From contig JAHFRP010000001.1 of assembly GCA_023266195.1 (NCBI GenBank), forward strand, positions 186,001 to 250,000: 64,000 bases of DNA. Reading direction: 5' to 3'. Position 1 is the stretch's first letter, and the number at the start of each line of letters is the position of its first letter. The stretch comes from Sulfuricella sp. (lineage in GTDB: Bacteria; Pseudomonadota; Gammaproteobacteria; Burkholderiales; Sulfuricellaceae). Shown in pieces: positions 1 through 8,912 of this stretch. The position numbers and the translations under genes were made by a program. Under the pieces are notes generated by a model. It worked only from the letters and a program-made list of their open reading frames with translations. It was not told the DNA's origin and did no database searches.

Positions 1-257
1 TGGCGCGCGACGTGCTGAAGGCGCTGCGCGAATCCGGCGCCGGACAGGTGATCGCCGAACGCCGCAACGAACTGCTCGCCACGCTCGCCTGCCACGGTTC
101 GGTGCGCGCCAATCGCCGGCTGACGGTGCCGGAAATGAATGCCTTGCTGCGCGAGATGGAAGCCACCGAGCGCGCCGACCAGTGCAACCACGGCCGCCCC
201 ACCTGGCGCGAAATTTCGATGGAAGAGCTGGACAAGCTGTTCATGCGCGGCAAGTAA
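1..257 (+). CDS. mutL: DNA mismatch repair protein MutL, C-terminal fragment
   Basis: The window opens inside this gene; only about the last 85 residues are visible, read in the frame starting at base 3. The segment with ACHGSVRA, a leucine-rich helix and a closing CNHGRPTW motif is characteristic of the C-terminal dimerisation domain of MutL, which couples MutS mismatch recognition to strand incision and helicase loading. miaA follows 89 bases downstream, a common mutL-miaA order in proteobacteria. The N-terminal ATPase domain lies outside the window, so integrity of the gene cannot be judged. Confidence 0.9.
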   Translation, partial: ARDVLKALRESGAGQVIAERRNELLATLACHGSVRANRRLTVPEMNALLREMEATERADQCNHGRPTWREISMEELDKLFMRGK

Positions 258-263
258 AAAAGC

Positions 264-387
264 AGTTTTTAATTTTGAATTGGGGAAGCCATATCGCTCT
301 ACGTCAATTCAAAACTCAAAATTAAAAACTCAAAATTCAACGTCCCATGCCTATTCAAAACTCAAAACTCAAAACTCAAGATTCCAA
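264..387. repeat. Inverted heptad-repeat element spanning the miaA start
   Basis: AT-rich 7-bp units. The left arm (264-284) has three units such as AATTTTG. The right arm has five units of AATTCAA/AACTCAA type (306-340), then a 12-base interruption (341-352) holding the miaA ATG, then five more units of ACTCAAA type (353-387). The left arm is complementary to the right arm, so a hairpin is possible. The composition is far more AT-rich than flanking DNA. The same architecture with different heptads occurs upstream of kdsB and of the phosphoesterase gene near 18.1 kb. Confidence 0.85.
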
Positions 388-1321
388 AGCGCCGCCTCCC
401 GCCATTTTCCTCATGGGCCCCACCGCCAGCGGCAAGACCGGCGTGGCGGTGGACTTGGTGCGGTGCCTGCCGTGCGAGATCGTCAGCGTCGATTCCGCCC
501 TGGTCTACCGCGGCATGGACATCGGCACGGCCAAGCCGGACGCCGCGACGCTGGCCGTTGCGCCGCACCACCTGATCGACGTCATCGATCCGACCCAGAG
601 CTATTCCGCCGCGCAGTTCCGGCTGGACGCCCTGCGCCTGATGGCGGAAATCACCGCGCGCGGCCATATTCCGCTGCTCGCCGGCGGCACCATGCTGTAC
701 TTCAAGGCGTTGCGGCAGGGCTTGAACGACCTGCCGCAGGCCGACCCGGCCACTCGCGCGACCATCGATGCGATGGCCGCGGAGCGCGGCTGGGCGGGCG
801 TGCACGCGGAGCTTGCCCGGCTCGACCCGGCCACCGCGGCGCGGCTCAATCCGGCCGACTCGCAGCGCATTCAGCGCGCCATGGAAGTGTGCCTGCTGAC
901 GGGCCGGCCGATGTCGGCGCTGATCGAGGAAGAAGCGGAAGCCGATCTGCCTTATCGGGTCATTCCTCTCGCCTTGCTGCCGTCCGACCGCGCTATGCTG
1001 CACCGGCGCATCGCCCAGCGCTTCGACGCCATGCTGGCGGACGGGCTGATCGACGAGGTGGCGCGGCTGCGGCGCGATTACCCGCTCGACCCCGGATTGC
1101 CGTCGATGCGCTGCGTCGGCTATCGCCAGGCCTGGCAATACCTGGACGGCGAATTCGGTTCTGCAGAATTGCGCGAGAAAGGGCTCGCCGCCACGCGCCA
1201 ACTGGCGAAGCGGCAGCTGACCTGGCTGCGCGGCATGGAGGGATTGACGGAATTCGATTGCCTGGCGACGGATTTGAGCGCGCAGGTTTTTGACTTTGCG
1301 GCGAGGGCGGTTGGGCGGTGA
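347..1321 (+). CDS. miaA: tRNA dimethylallyltransferase MiaA
   Basis: Transfers a dimethylallyl group from DMAPP to N6 of adenine 37 in tRNAs reading UNN codons. At 324 residues it is of normal length. A P-loop GPTASGKT is at residues 24-31, followed by the [16 protein letters not shown] segment and the conserved [12 protein letters not shown] and RCVGYRQAW motifs. The only reasonable start is the ATG at 347, since no other in-frame start precedes the P-loop. Residues 3-14 are therefore encoded by the heptad-repeat DNA, and no Shine-Dalgarno sequence is visible before the ATG. Catalytic regions look intact. The 7-bp repeat makes the extreme N-terminus likely to vary between relatives. Confidence 0.95.
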   Translation: MPIQNSKLKTQDSKAPPPAIFLMGPTASGKTGVAVDLVRCLPCEIVSVDSALVYRGMDIGTAKPDAATLAVAPHHLIDVIDPTQSYSAAQFRLDALRLMAEITARGHIPLLAGGTMLYFKALRQGLNDLPQADPATRATIDAMAAERGWAGVHAELARLDPATAARLNPADSQRIQRAMEVCLLTGRPMSALIEEEAEADLPYRVIPLALLPSDRAMLHRRIAQRFDAMLADGLIDEVARLRRDYPLDPGLPSMRCVGYRQAWQYLDGEFGSAELREKGLAATRQLAKRQLTWLRGMEGLTEFDCLATDLSAQVFDFAARAVGR

Positions 1322-1331
1322 CTTGCCCGCT

Positions 1332-1356
1332 GGATTCCCGCTTCCGCGGGAATGAG
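1332..1356. repeat. Short dispersed palindrome (GGATTCCCGC type)
   Basis: A small inverted repeat with TTCCCGC and GCGGGAA arms, of the widespread class found downstream of many proteobacterial genes. Degraded relatives are visible near 45985 and 55218. It lies just after miaA and could act as a transcript 3' end, but no T-tract follows. Confidence 0.55.
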
Positions 1357-1524
1357 TGCGTCAACCTAAAAACCGCAATTCGTTAACTGAAAAGGTGAGA
1401 AGTCGCAAAGAAAACAACAGCGTATAATAACTTTCGCATTCACCTGGAAGGCGATTGGACGAATTCGATAACACCATGATTTTCCTTCGCGCCTTTGCGG
1501 TTCCTACTTTTTTAGGATCAACGC

Positions 1525-2487
1525 TCATTTTCCCGCCTTCTTCGCATCCGGGCTTTCCGGGTCGCCGTTCATTTCCTCGATGACGTGTTTCAGCGCCTGC
1601 GCGCTGGCCTTGCTGTCCTTGCCGTTGATGATCAGCACGCCGTCTTTGGGCGGGATCCGGTTTGGCCGGTATGCGGTGTTCGCCGGGTGCGCGCCCTGTT
1701 TTTTCAGAGCCTCGATTTGCGCCTGCATGTCCTGATTTTGTTTCTTTAGCACCTCGATTTGTGCCTGAACATCTTCTCCGGCCTGGCCGGAAGCGGCGGC
1801 TTGCGGTTCTCCTGCGGATGGGGAAGCTGGAGCCGCTACGGCGGCGTCTGGCGCGGCTGTCGCGTCGAGCGCCTGCTGCGGCGCCGCGGTGCCGGTCATG
1901 GGCGCGGCGAAGGCGGGCTCTTCGCCGCTCGCCGGCGCGGGCTGCGGCGCTTCTGCTTCTTTGGTTTCCGGCGCGGCAGGCTCTTCCTGCGGTTTGGCGA
2001 TGGGCGGTTGTACCGGCCGCAGCCAATTCCACGCGGCGAAGCCGACGCCGGCGAGCAAAGTCAGCAGGATCAGCCCGAGCAGCGGCCGTTTCCAGGATTT
2101 TACGGCGGGTGTGGGCGGCTGCTCCGGTTCTTCCCCGCTTTTTTTTCCCCGGCTGCCCGCGTGGCGTTTGGTTTCTTCTTCCGGCGCGGTCTTCTTGCTG
2201 CGCGGGAACAGACCTGTCAGGCGGGCAAACATGCCTGGTTTTACCGGCTTCCGGGCAGTTTCTGCGCCGATGCCATCGCCAGGGCGGTCCCTTTTGTCCT
2301 CCCGCTCGGCGGGGAGGACGGCCTTTTCCTCGTCGTGCTGCCGTCTCTTGCGGCCCATGGCGGCTTTCAGGCGGCCAAGCCAGCCGGGCTTGGGGGGGGC
2401 TGACCCGGCTCTGGCGGCGGCGATTTCCGTTTTGTCGGTGTCGCCGGCGCCGTCGTTTTTTTTCTTTTTCCAGAACAGCAGGTTCAT
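1525..2487 (-). CDS. Single-pass membrane protein of unknown function
   Basis: Not recognised as a named family. The 320-residue protein has a basic and charged cytoplasmic N-terminus (residues 1-130, starting MNLLFWKKKKN) and one hydrophobic segment near 133-153 (LLGLILLTLLAGVGFAAWNW). A Pro/Ala/Glu-rich low-complexity linker (about 155-240), a short coiled coil with the repeated phrase AQIEVLKKQNQDM/AQIEALKKQ (about 243-270) and a small C-terminal region follow. Its ATG overlaps the xseA stop codon by four bases (ATGA), so it is translationally coupled to and cotranscribed with xseA. The layout suggests a periplasmic or envelope scaffold, but no function should be assigned. Confidence 0.75.
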   Translation of the reverse strand: MNLLFWKKKKNDGAGDTDKTEIAAARAGSAPPKPGWLGRLKAAMGRKRRQHDEEKAVLPAEREDKRDRPGDGIGAETARKPVKPGMFARLTGLFPRSKKTAPEEETKRHAGSRGKKSGEEPEQPPTPAVKSWKRPLLGLILLTLLAGVGFAAWNWLRPVQPPIAKPQEEPAAPETKEAEAPQPAPASGEEPAFAAPMTGTAAPQQALDATAAPDAAVAAPASPSAGEPQAAASGQAGEDVQAQIEVLKKQNQDMQAQIEALKKQGAHPANTAYRPNRIPPKDGVLIINGKDSKASAQALKHVIEEMNGDPESPDAKKAGK

Positions 2488-3836
2488 TTTATGGCTTGGT
2501 CCTTCCCGGTTACCGTGGCGCTGGCGCTCCCGCGGGCAAAGGTGAGGGTGAGGCGTTCGCCCACCGCGATCTGGTCGCTGTCGCGTACGATGTCGCCGCC
2601 CGCTTTCTGCGTCATGCTGAAGCCGCGCTCGAATACCGCCTGCGGATTGAGGTGGGCAAGGTTGGCCTGCAGCCGGTGCAGCGCGGCCTGGTTGTGTTGC
2701 AGCTGATGCGCCAGGGCGAGTTGCAGGCGCTCTGCCAGTTCGACCCGGCGCGCTTCGGGCGCGCCGGTTTCCGGTCTGGCTGAGCCGAGGCGATGGGCGT
2801 TTTGCCGCAAGCGCCAGTCCGCTGCGGCCATGGCGTGCGCGGCGGCGCCATGCAGGCGCTTGCGCAGCTGGGAAAGGTGCGTCTGGCGCACGTTGAGTCG
2901 TTCGCCGGGATGGATCAGGCGTCGCGCCAGGTAATCTACCTGCTGCATGCGCTGCTCCAGTTCGTGCCGCGCGCGCCGCGCCAGGCGGCCATGGACGACT
3001 TCCAGCCGGTGGAGCAGGTCGGCGCGGTTGGGGCTCGCCAGCTCGGCCGCCGCGGTGGGGGTGGCGGCGCGCCGGTCGGCGACGAAATCGGCGATGGCGA
3101 AGTCGGTTTCATGGCCGACGCCGCTGACGACCGGAATCGGGCAGGCGTGGATGGCCCGCGCCACGATTTCTTCGTTGAACGCCCATAGATCCTCGATGCT
3201 GCCGCCGCCACGGCAGACGATCAGCACGTCGCATTCGGCGCGGCGGGCGGCGGTGCGGATCGCCTCGGCGATTTTCACCGCAGCGCCTTCGCCCTGCACT
3301 GGGGTCGGATAGAGGACGACCGGGATCGACGGCATGCGCCGGCGCAAGGTGGTGAGCACGTCGCGCAGCGCCGCCGCGGCCGGGGAGGTGACGATGCCGA
3401 TCCGGTTCGGGAAAACAGGCAGGGGTTTCTTGTGCGCTTCGTCGAACAGCCCTTCCCCGCCCAGGCGCGCCTTGAGCTTCTCGAAGGCTTCATACAGCGC
3501 TCCCAGCCCGGCGCGGCGGATGTTCTCGACGCCGAGCTGGTATTCGCCGCGCGGCTCGTAAAGCGTCACTTTGGCGCGCACTTCCACCTGGTCGCCGTTC
3601 TTCGGCAGCCAGTCGAGGTACTGGCTCTTGTGGCGGAATAGGGCGCAGCGCACCTGGGCGCTGCTGTCCTTGAGGGAAAAATACCAGTGGCCCGAAGCGG
3701 CGGCGGTGAAATTGGAGATTTCCCCGGCGATCCACATCAGTGGGAAGTTTTGCTCCAGCAGCTGTCTTGCGCCGCGGTTCAGTTCGCTGACGCTGATGAC
3801 CGGGGACCCGGTTGAAAACAATGAGGAAATCGACAT
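2484..3836 (-). CDS. xseA: Exodeoxyribonuclease VII large subunit
   Basis: Catalytic subunit of the single-strand DNA exonuclease VII. At 450 residues it is of normal size. An N-terminal OB-fold begins ISVSELNRGARQLLEQNF and contains WIAGEISNF. The central catalytic domain carries IGIVTSPAAAALRDVL, CRGGGSIEDLWAFNEE and PVVSGVGHETDFAIADFVAD. A long helical, coiled-coil region precedes the C-terminal QAVFERGFSM motif. The small subunit gene xseB is not adjacent. It is divergent from exbB across a 507-base gap and overlaps the downstream membrane-protein gene by ATGA. Confidence 0.96.
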   Translation of the reverse strand: MSISSLFSTGSPVISVSELNRGARQLLEQNFPLMWIAGEISNFTAAASGHWYFSLKDSSAQVRCALFRHKSQYLDWLPKNGDQVEVRAKVTLYEPRGEYQLGVENIRRAGLGALYEAFEKLKARLGGEGLFDEAHKKPLPVFPNRIGIVTSPAAAALRDVLTTLRRRMPSIPVVLYPTPVQGEGAAVKIAEAIRTAARRAECDVLIVCRGGGSIEDLWAFNEEIVARAIHACPIPVVSGVGHETDFAIADFVADRRAATPTAAAELASPNRADLLHRLEVVHGRLARRARHELEQRMQQVDYLARRLIHPGERLNVRQTHLSQLRKRLHGAAAHAMAAADWRLRQNAHRLGSARPETGAPEARRVELAERLQLALAHQLQHNQAALHRLQANLAHLNPQAVFERGFSMTQKAGGDIVRDSDQIAVGERLTLTFARGSASATVTGKDQAIK

Positions 3837-4026
3837 GCGAGCATTCTACATTAATCCACAATTGCAACAACTTGGCAACCCGCCCCGACCGCTTGCCACG
3901 ACTTGGATGCGGTGTTTTTAACCAAATGATATTAAAAGAAAAAATATCGGTATAAATTTTAATCACGGGGAAAAAGTCTTTTGGCTTGACTGGGTTAGCG
4001 CGCATGCCGACAACTTGCCCACAAAG

Positions 4027-4049
4027 TTATCCACATCTTTTGTGGATAG
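4027..4049. promoter_or_regulatory. Inverted pair of DnaA-box-like sequences
   Basis: TTATCCACA at 4027-4035 is a perfect match to the consensus DnaA box. TGTGGATAG at 4041-4049 is the inverted copy with one mismatch (CTATCCACA). Together they also form an 8-bp stem with a short loop, so the pair may be a hairpin rather than a protein site. An AT-rich stretch lies 60-110 bases to the left. Confidence 0.35.
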
Positions 4050-4193
4050 GGCGAATTCGGTCGGCACGGCAATTAGTTAAACGTGTTTCTTCAGCCGATT
4101 CCTTACCGGGCTTGCCGAAATTAATGGGGAAGGCTAAAGTTACGGGCGTTTAGCGAGAAACCTTGCCCATCTCGCCGTGGTCGTTGTGCAGCA

Positions 4194-4312
4194 GCGGGAA
4201 CCCGGCGGGGACACTCGTCGCAGGTGCTTGCAGGAGTGGGGCTAGGGGTGAGGGAAACGGTCATGGCAAATCGCTGTTTCATGATTCGAAGCGGCGATTT
4301 GCCATGACCGTT
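4194..4312. repeat. Composite intergenic repeat, copy 1
   Basis: Left block 4194-4216 is shared exactly with 8483-8505. A CTAGGGGTGAGGG block (4242-4254) follows. A hairpin comes next, with perfect 19-bp arms at 4256-4274 and 4294-4312 containing GGTCATGGC and GCCATGACC. The last two blocks recur in inverted order at 35067-35150. These are dispersed non-coding repeats of unknown origin. Confidence 0.8.
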
Positions 4313-4343
4313 AGCAGTTGCCGAGTCGACGGGAGAGGACCGA

Positions 4344-4976
4344 GTGTTATCCATTATTCAAGCAGCGGGCTGGCCGATTTGGCCGCTGATCGCCGCATCG
4401 ATCATTTCTTTGACCATCATCGGCTGGCATTTGTGGACGTTCAAGCTGATTGCGCCGAAAACCCTGCTTCCCCAAGTGCAGGCATGGATCCAGCAGGGCA
4501 AGGTGGATGGCTCGAAACTGGCTCAGCTGGATGCGCATTCCTATCTCGGCCAGGTTTTTGCGGCGGGATTGCGGAACGCCAAGAGCTCGCGCGAAGTGAT
4601 GCAGGAGGAAATCGAGGAAACCGGCCGGCGGGTGGCGCACGAGATCGAGCAGCCGCGCCTCAGATATGGCCTGTCTTTCCTGGTTTCGCTCAACACGCTC
4701 GGCACCATCGCCTCGGTGAGCCCGCTGCTTGGACTGTTCGGCACGGTGATCGGCATGGTGGAGATTTTCGGCGCGCTGAAGCCCTCCGGCGGCAGCCCGG
4801 CCGAGCTGGCGCACGGTATTTCGGTGGCGCTGTACAACACCGCCATGGGCCTGATCGTGGCGATCCCCAGCATGATTTTCTACCGGTATTTCCGTGCCCG
4901 CGCCGAGGCGCTGGTGCTGGAAATGGAGCAGCAGGCGATCAAGCTGGTGCAGATCGTCCACGGCGAGCGGAAATAG
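4344..4976 (+). CDS. exbB: MotA/TolQ/ExbB proton channel family protein
   Basis: Inner-membrane component that, with ExbD, uses the proton gradient to energise TonB. At 210 residues it shows three hydrophobic segments (about 8-30, 112-138, 160-182). The conserved SPLLGLFGTVIGMVEIF segment leads into the second helix and ALYNTAMGLIVAIPSM forms the third. The start is GTG at 4344, chosen because a GGGAGAGG ribosome site precedes it. exbD follows after 10 bases. No tonB gene lies in the window, though three TonB-dependent receptors do, so this pair probably serves them. TolQ is less likely given the ExbD neighbour and lpxK-kdsB context. Confidence 0.92.
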   Translation: MLSIIQAAGWPIWPLIAASIISLTIIGWHLWTFKLIAPKTLLPQVQAWIQQGKVDGSKLAQLDAHSYLGQVFAAGLRNAKSSREVMQEEIEETGRRVAHEIEQPRLRYGLSFLVSLNTLGTIASVSPLLGLFGTVIGMVEIFGALKPSGGSPAELAHGISVALYNTAMGLIVAIPSMIFYRYFRARAEALVLEMEQQAIKLVQIVHGERK

Positions 4977-4986
4977 GGTACCGGGC

Positions 4987-5409
4987 ATGGATTTCCAGCG
5001 CGGCAGGGCCAAGGAAGACCCCGAGATCAACCTGATCCCGATGATCGACGTGCTGCTGGTGATTCTGATTTTCGTGATGGTCACCACCACGTTTTCCCAG
5101 ATCGCCGAATTGCAGATCAACCTGCCCACCGCGGAGGCGGAAAAACCGGCGGAAAAACCGGTTTCCATCAACGTGGCGGTGGATGCCGCCGGGCGCTACC
5201 TGATCAACGGCGCGGCCGTGGCGAACACCGGCATCGGGGCGCTCAGCCTGGAACTGCGCCGTGCCGCGGGCGACCAGGCCGAGCCGGTGATCGTCATCAG
5301 CGCCGACGCCAAGGCGACCCACCAGTCCGTGGTCAACGTCATGGAAGCCGCGCGCGAGGCGGGTTACAGCCGCATTACCTTCGCCACCCAGGCGGCTCCA
5401 GCCAAGTGA
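4987..5409 (+). CDS. exbD: Biopolymer transport protein ExbD
   Basis: 140-residue partner of ExbB. After a short cytoplasmic segment, NLIPMIDVLLVILIFVMV forms the single transmembrane helix with the conserved membrane aspartate (residue 20-21 region). The rest is a periplasmic domain with the typical beta-alpha fold (VIVISADAKATHQSVVNVM). It starts 10 bases after exbB, and its TGA overlaps the GTG of lpxK (GTGA), so the genes are translationally linked. Confidence 0.93.
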   Translation: MDFQRGRAKEDPEINLIPMIDVLLVILIFVMVTTTFSQIAELQINLPTAEAEKPAEKPVSINVAVDAAGRYLINGAAVANTGIGALSLELRRAAGDQAEPVIVISADAKATHQSVVNVMEAAREAGYSRITFATQAAPAK

Positions 5410-6431
5410 CTCCCGGCAAGCCCGCGCGCCGGCTTGAAAAAATCTGGTATGGCCTGACCCCGTTGCACGCGCTGCTGCTGCCGCCGGCGATCTTGTTCCG
5501 GCTCGCCGCGATGCTGCGGCGCGCCTTCTACCGCGTCGGGCTGCTGCATAGCGTGCGGCTCGCGGTGCCGGTGATCGTGGTCGGCAACATCAGCGTCGGC
5601 GGCACCGGCAAAACGCCGCTGGTGCTGTGGCTGGCGAATTTTTTGCGGCAGCAGGGCCGCCGTCCGGGGATTATCAGCCGCGGCTACGGCGGCAGCGCGG
5701 CGAGCCCTGCCGAGGTCGGCGCAGACAGCGACCCGGCGGTGGTGGGCGACGAACCGCTGCTGCTGGCGAGAAAAAGCGGCTGTCCGGTGTGGGTCGGCCG
5801 CGACCGGGTGGCCGCGGCGGAAGCGTTGCTGCGGGCGCACCCGGAGTGCGACGTGCTCGTCTCCGACGATGGCTTGCAGCATTATCGCCTCGGCCGCGAC
5901 GTGGAAATTGCCGTGGTGGACGGCGAGCGGGGCTTCGGCAACGGCTTGCCGCTGCCCGCCGGCCCGTTGCGCGAGAGCGTCTCGCGCCTGGATTCGGTGG
6001 ACGCGGTGGTGGTGAATGGCGGCGGCCGAAATGCCGGCGTGCCGGCGAAAAACACATTCGACATGCTCCTCGCCGGACGGCTATTTTATAATTTGCGCAA
6101 TCCGGCGCAGCGCATCGAGCCGAGCGATTTGCGCGGCAAGCTCCATGCCGTGGCCGGGATCGGCAATCCGCGGCGCTTTTTCGATCTTCTGCGCGGATCG
6201 GGGCTGGATTTCGAGGCGCACGCCTTCCCGGACCATTGCGCCTACCGGGCGCAGGACCTGGACTATGCCGATGCCGACGCGATATTGATGACCGAGAAGG
6301 ATGCGGTCAAATGCGCCGGCTTCGCCGACGAAAGATTCTGGGTGCTGGCGGTGGAAGCCGTGCTGGCGCCGGGTTTCGGGGAACTGATACTACAGAAATT
6401 GAGGAAAAATAATGGACGCCAAGCTGCTTGA
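5406..6431 (+). CDS. lpxK: Tetraacyldisaccharide 4'-kinase
   Basis: Phosphorylates the 4' position of the lipid A disaccharide at the inner-membrane face. The 341-residue protein has an N-terminal membrane-anchoring helix (about 20-45), the P-loop [10 protein letters not shown] near 64-73, the following SRGYGG motif, and [14 protein letters not shown] with the conserved aspartates. The start is a GTG overlapping the exbD stop. The gene overlaps the downstream Trm112-like gene by about 20 bases, so exbB-exbD-lpxK-(Trm112) reads as one transcript. kdsB follows after the heptad repeat, keeping LPS genes together. Confidence 0.95.
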   Translation: MTPGKPARRLEKIWYGLTPLHALLLPPAILFRLAAMLRRAFYRVGLLHSVRLAVPVIVVGNISVGGTGKTPLVLWLANFLRQQGRRPGIISRGYGGSAASPAEVGADSDPAVVGDEPLLLARKSGCPVWVGRDRVAAAEALLRAHPECDVLVSDDGLQHYRLGRDVEIAVVDGERGFGNGLPLPAGPLRESVSRLDSVDAVVVNGGGRNAGVPAKNTFDMLLAGRLFYNLRNPAQRIEPSDLRGKLHAVAGIGNPRRFFDLLRGSGLDFEAHAFPDHCAYRAQDLDYADADAILMTEKDAVKCAGFADERFWVLAVEAVLAPGFGELILQKLRKNNGRQAA

Positions 6432-6591
6432 GATTCTGGTTTGCCCGCTGTGCAAGGGGCCGTTGGTTTACAGGAAGGCGGAGGGGGAACTGGTCTGCAA
6501 GCCTTGCCGCCTGGCCTACCCGATTCGCGACGACATTCCCGTGATGCTGGAAGAAGAGGCGCGCAAGCTGCCGCCGGAAGAGGATATCTAG
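6412..6591 (+). CDS. Trm112-family zinc-ribbon-like protein (YcaR type)
   Basis: 59-residue protein starting [18 protein letters not shown], with a second CKPC pair near residue 30, then [12 protein letters not shown]. CPxC and CxxC make a putative zinc ribbon, as in Trm112/YcaR proteins that sit between lpxK and kdsB in many proteobacteria. It overlaps the end of lpxK by about 20 bases. Its TAG stop abuts the left arm of the heptad repeat. The molecular role in bacteria is uncertain; eukaryotic Trm112 activates methyltransferases. Confidence 0.9.
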   Translation: MDAKLLEILVCPLCKGPLVYRKAEGELVCKPCRLAYPIRDDIPVMLEEEARKLPPEEDI

Positions 6592-6594
6592 CTT

Positions 6595-6774
6595 GTAGTC
6601 GGTAGCTGGTAGCTCGTGGCTAATAGCTTGAAAAAGCCCGAAGGCGCCTTTAAAATTTTGGCTACCAGCTACCAGCTACCAGCTACCAGCTACCAGCTAC
6701 CAGCTACCAGCTACCAGCTACCAGCTACCAGCTACCAGCTACCAGCTACCAGCTACCAGCTACCAGCTACCAGC
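6595..6774. repeat. 7-bp tandem array with inverted left arm, upstream of kdsB
   Basis: About 16 nearly perfect copies of TACCAGC fill 6661-6774, ending ten bases before the kdsB ATG. Five degenerate heptads of the opposite strand type (GTAGCTG, GTAGCTC and similar) lie at 6595-6629, with a 31-base loop between. A long hairpin can form. Being 7 bp, copy-number changes would shift spacing by non-triplet steps. This is the longest and most regular repeat in the window. Confidence 0.95.
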
Positions 6775-6783
6775 CTAACCACC

Positions 6784-7539
6784 ATGAACTTCAAAGTCGT
6801 CATTCCCGCCCGCTTCGCGTCCACCCGCCTGCCCGGCAAGCCGCTGCTCGACATCGGCGGCCGGCCGATGGTGGTGCACGTGGCCGAGCGGGCCGCGGCG
6901 AGCGGAGCGGATGAGGTCTGGGTGGCGACCGATCACGAGGGGATTGCCGACGCGGTGCGCGCCCACGGTTACCAGGTCTGCATGACTTCGCCGGATCATC
7001 CCTCCGGCACCGACCGGATCGCCGAGGTGGCGAGCCGGCGCGGTTGGGACGACGACGAAATCGTGGTCAACGTGCAGGGCGACGAGCCGCTGATCGCACC
7101 GGGGCTGATCCGGCAAGTGGCGCAACATCTGCATGATCGTGCCGATGCCGCCATCGCCACCGCCTGCCACGGCATCCATCGGCGCGACGATTTGTTCAAC
7201 CCGAACGTGGTCAAGGTGGTGACCGACCGCAACGGCTATGCCCTGTATTTCAGCCGTGCGCCGATTCCCTATGCGCGCGACGAGTTCGCGGCTTCGGCCG
7301 AAGGTTTCCCCGTGGCGCTACCGGCGTACCGCCATATCGGCCTGTACGCCTACCGCACCGCGTTCCTGAAGATATACAGCCGGTTGCAGCCGGCCGCCAT
7401 CGAGCGGTTCGAGGCGCTGGAGCAGCTGCGGGCTCTTTGGCACGGCTACCGCATCGGCGTCGCGGTGGTCGATGAGGCACCCGCGGCGGGAGTGGATACG
7501 GAAGCGGATTTGCAGCGCGTGAGGCGATTGCTGACGTGA
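6784..7539 (+). CDS. kdsB: 3-deoxy-manno-octulosonate cytidylyltransferase
   Basis: Activates KDO as CMP-KDO for LPS inner-core synthesis. The 251-residue protein begins [21 protein letters not shown], the signature nucleotide-binding start of the family. [28 protein letters not shown] and the terminal [13 protein letters not shown] segment are all present. The start at 6784 fits the family N-terminus exactly, but no Shine-Dalgarno sequence precedes it because the heptad array ends just upstream. Expression may therefore depend on the repeat or on coupling with the upstream transcript. Confidence 0.96.
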   Translation: MNFKVVIPARFASTRLPGKPLLDIGGRPMVVHVAERAAASGADEVWVATDHEGIADAVRAHGYQVCMTSPDHPSGTDRIAEVASRRGWDDDEIVVNVQGDEPLIAPGLIRQVAQHLHDRADAAIATACHGIHRRDDLFNPNVVKVVTDRNGYALYFSRAPIPYARDEFAASAEGFPVALPAYRHIGLYAYRTAFLKIYSRLQPAAIERFEALEQLRALWHGYRIGVAVVDEAPAAGVDTEADLQRVRRLLT

Positions 7540-7702
7540 CGCACGCTAGAGAAAGAGATTCGTTGGTTTCCATAACAAGTTTTATGGGCGGATACAAAAT
7601 TTCAATGAGCTTCGGACGGGGTTTTTGAATATCCTTAACGACCATCTGGATAAATGTCGGGCAGGGTTTTTTCATGCCCGGCCATCTAAAAGTCAACAAT
7701 AA

Positions 7703-8368
<666 letters not shown>

Positions 8369-8439
8369 TCATAAATATTAAACACGCGAAGCGTACCTTG
8401 CCCTCCTCTTCCGTCCCGCTGTGGTCGCTGCGGCCCTCT

Positions 8440-8540
8440 TTCCGGCTCTCCCCTCGGGAGAGGGGCCGGTCGAGGGTTGGTAGCGGGAACCCGGCGGGGA
8501 CACTCCTTGCGGGTGTAGGGAGAGGGTGTGGGGGGAGACA
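8440..8540. repeat. Composite intergenic repeat, copy 2
   Basis: Contains a CTCTCCCC/GGGGAGAG palindrome (about 8449-8465) and the 23-base block 8483-8505 that is identical to 4194-4216. It fills the space between adk and the next small gene. Confidence 0.65.
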
Positions 8541-8549
8541 AAAGGCGGT

Positions 8550-8894
8550 ATGAGCAATATCCCGGATATCACCGATTCCGAGCTGTGGGTGGTCGAGGCC
8601 ACCCTCAAGGAGCGCTACGGCCATGCGGTTGAGGTGCAGCTTGCCGATGTCGAGTTGCGCCTCGATTTCGGGGCGCCCGATTTGACGGTTTGCCCCGCGA
8701 TGGTATGGAAGGAGCGCGGGGCGGGTTTCGTGATTTCCAAGGTCGGCGACCACCGCTTCCGCTGTCAGTTTTTTTATTCGGTGCGCGAGCAATACGGCAC
8801 CGGGAAGACGGAATACGACGACCTGCTCGAGTGCGTGGTCGCATTGCTCAAGCTTCAGGCCGATCACGAAGCGAAGCGTCAGAAGAATCAATAA
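8550..8894 (+). CDS. Conserved-looking small protein of unknown function
   Basis: 114 residues, acidic, soluble, no signal peptide or membrane segment, begins MSNIPDITDSELWVVEATLKERYG. It contains mixed helix and strand with a single central cysteine (TVCPAMVWKERG) and a second near the end (LECVVALLKLQ). It sits 18 bases upstream of the PPi-phosphofructokinase gene on the same strand and is probably cotranscribed with it. I do not recognise the family. Coding character is supported by codon-position GC bias and a stop just before the next ribosome site. Confidence 0.7.
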   Translation: MSNIPDITDSELWVVEATLKERYGHAVEVQLADVELRLDFGAPDLTVCPAMVWKERGAGFVISKVGDHRFRCQFFYSVREQYGTGKTEYDDLLECVVALLKLQADHEAKRQKNQ

Positions 8895-8912
8895 TTATTG
8901 GGAGCTAAACTC

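Larger units (their letters stand above)
3837..4343. other. 507-base intergenic region between divergent xseA and exbB
   Basis: No convincing gene. It holds an AT-rich stretch (about 3920-3965), an inverted pair of DnaA-box-like 9-mers (4027-4049) and a composite repeat (4194-4312). Promoters for both flanking operons presumably lie here, but none is clear enough to call. Confidence 0.7.

Noticed and set aside
3837-4343. xseA-exbB gap as replication origin
   Set aside because: Only two DnaA-like boxes, and no dnaA, dnaN, gyrB or rpmH in the vicinity.
6661-6774. Array considered as CRISPR
   Set aside because: Units are 7 bp, contiguous, without spacers, and no cas genes lie nearby.
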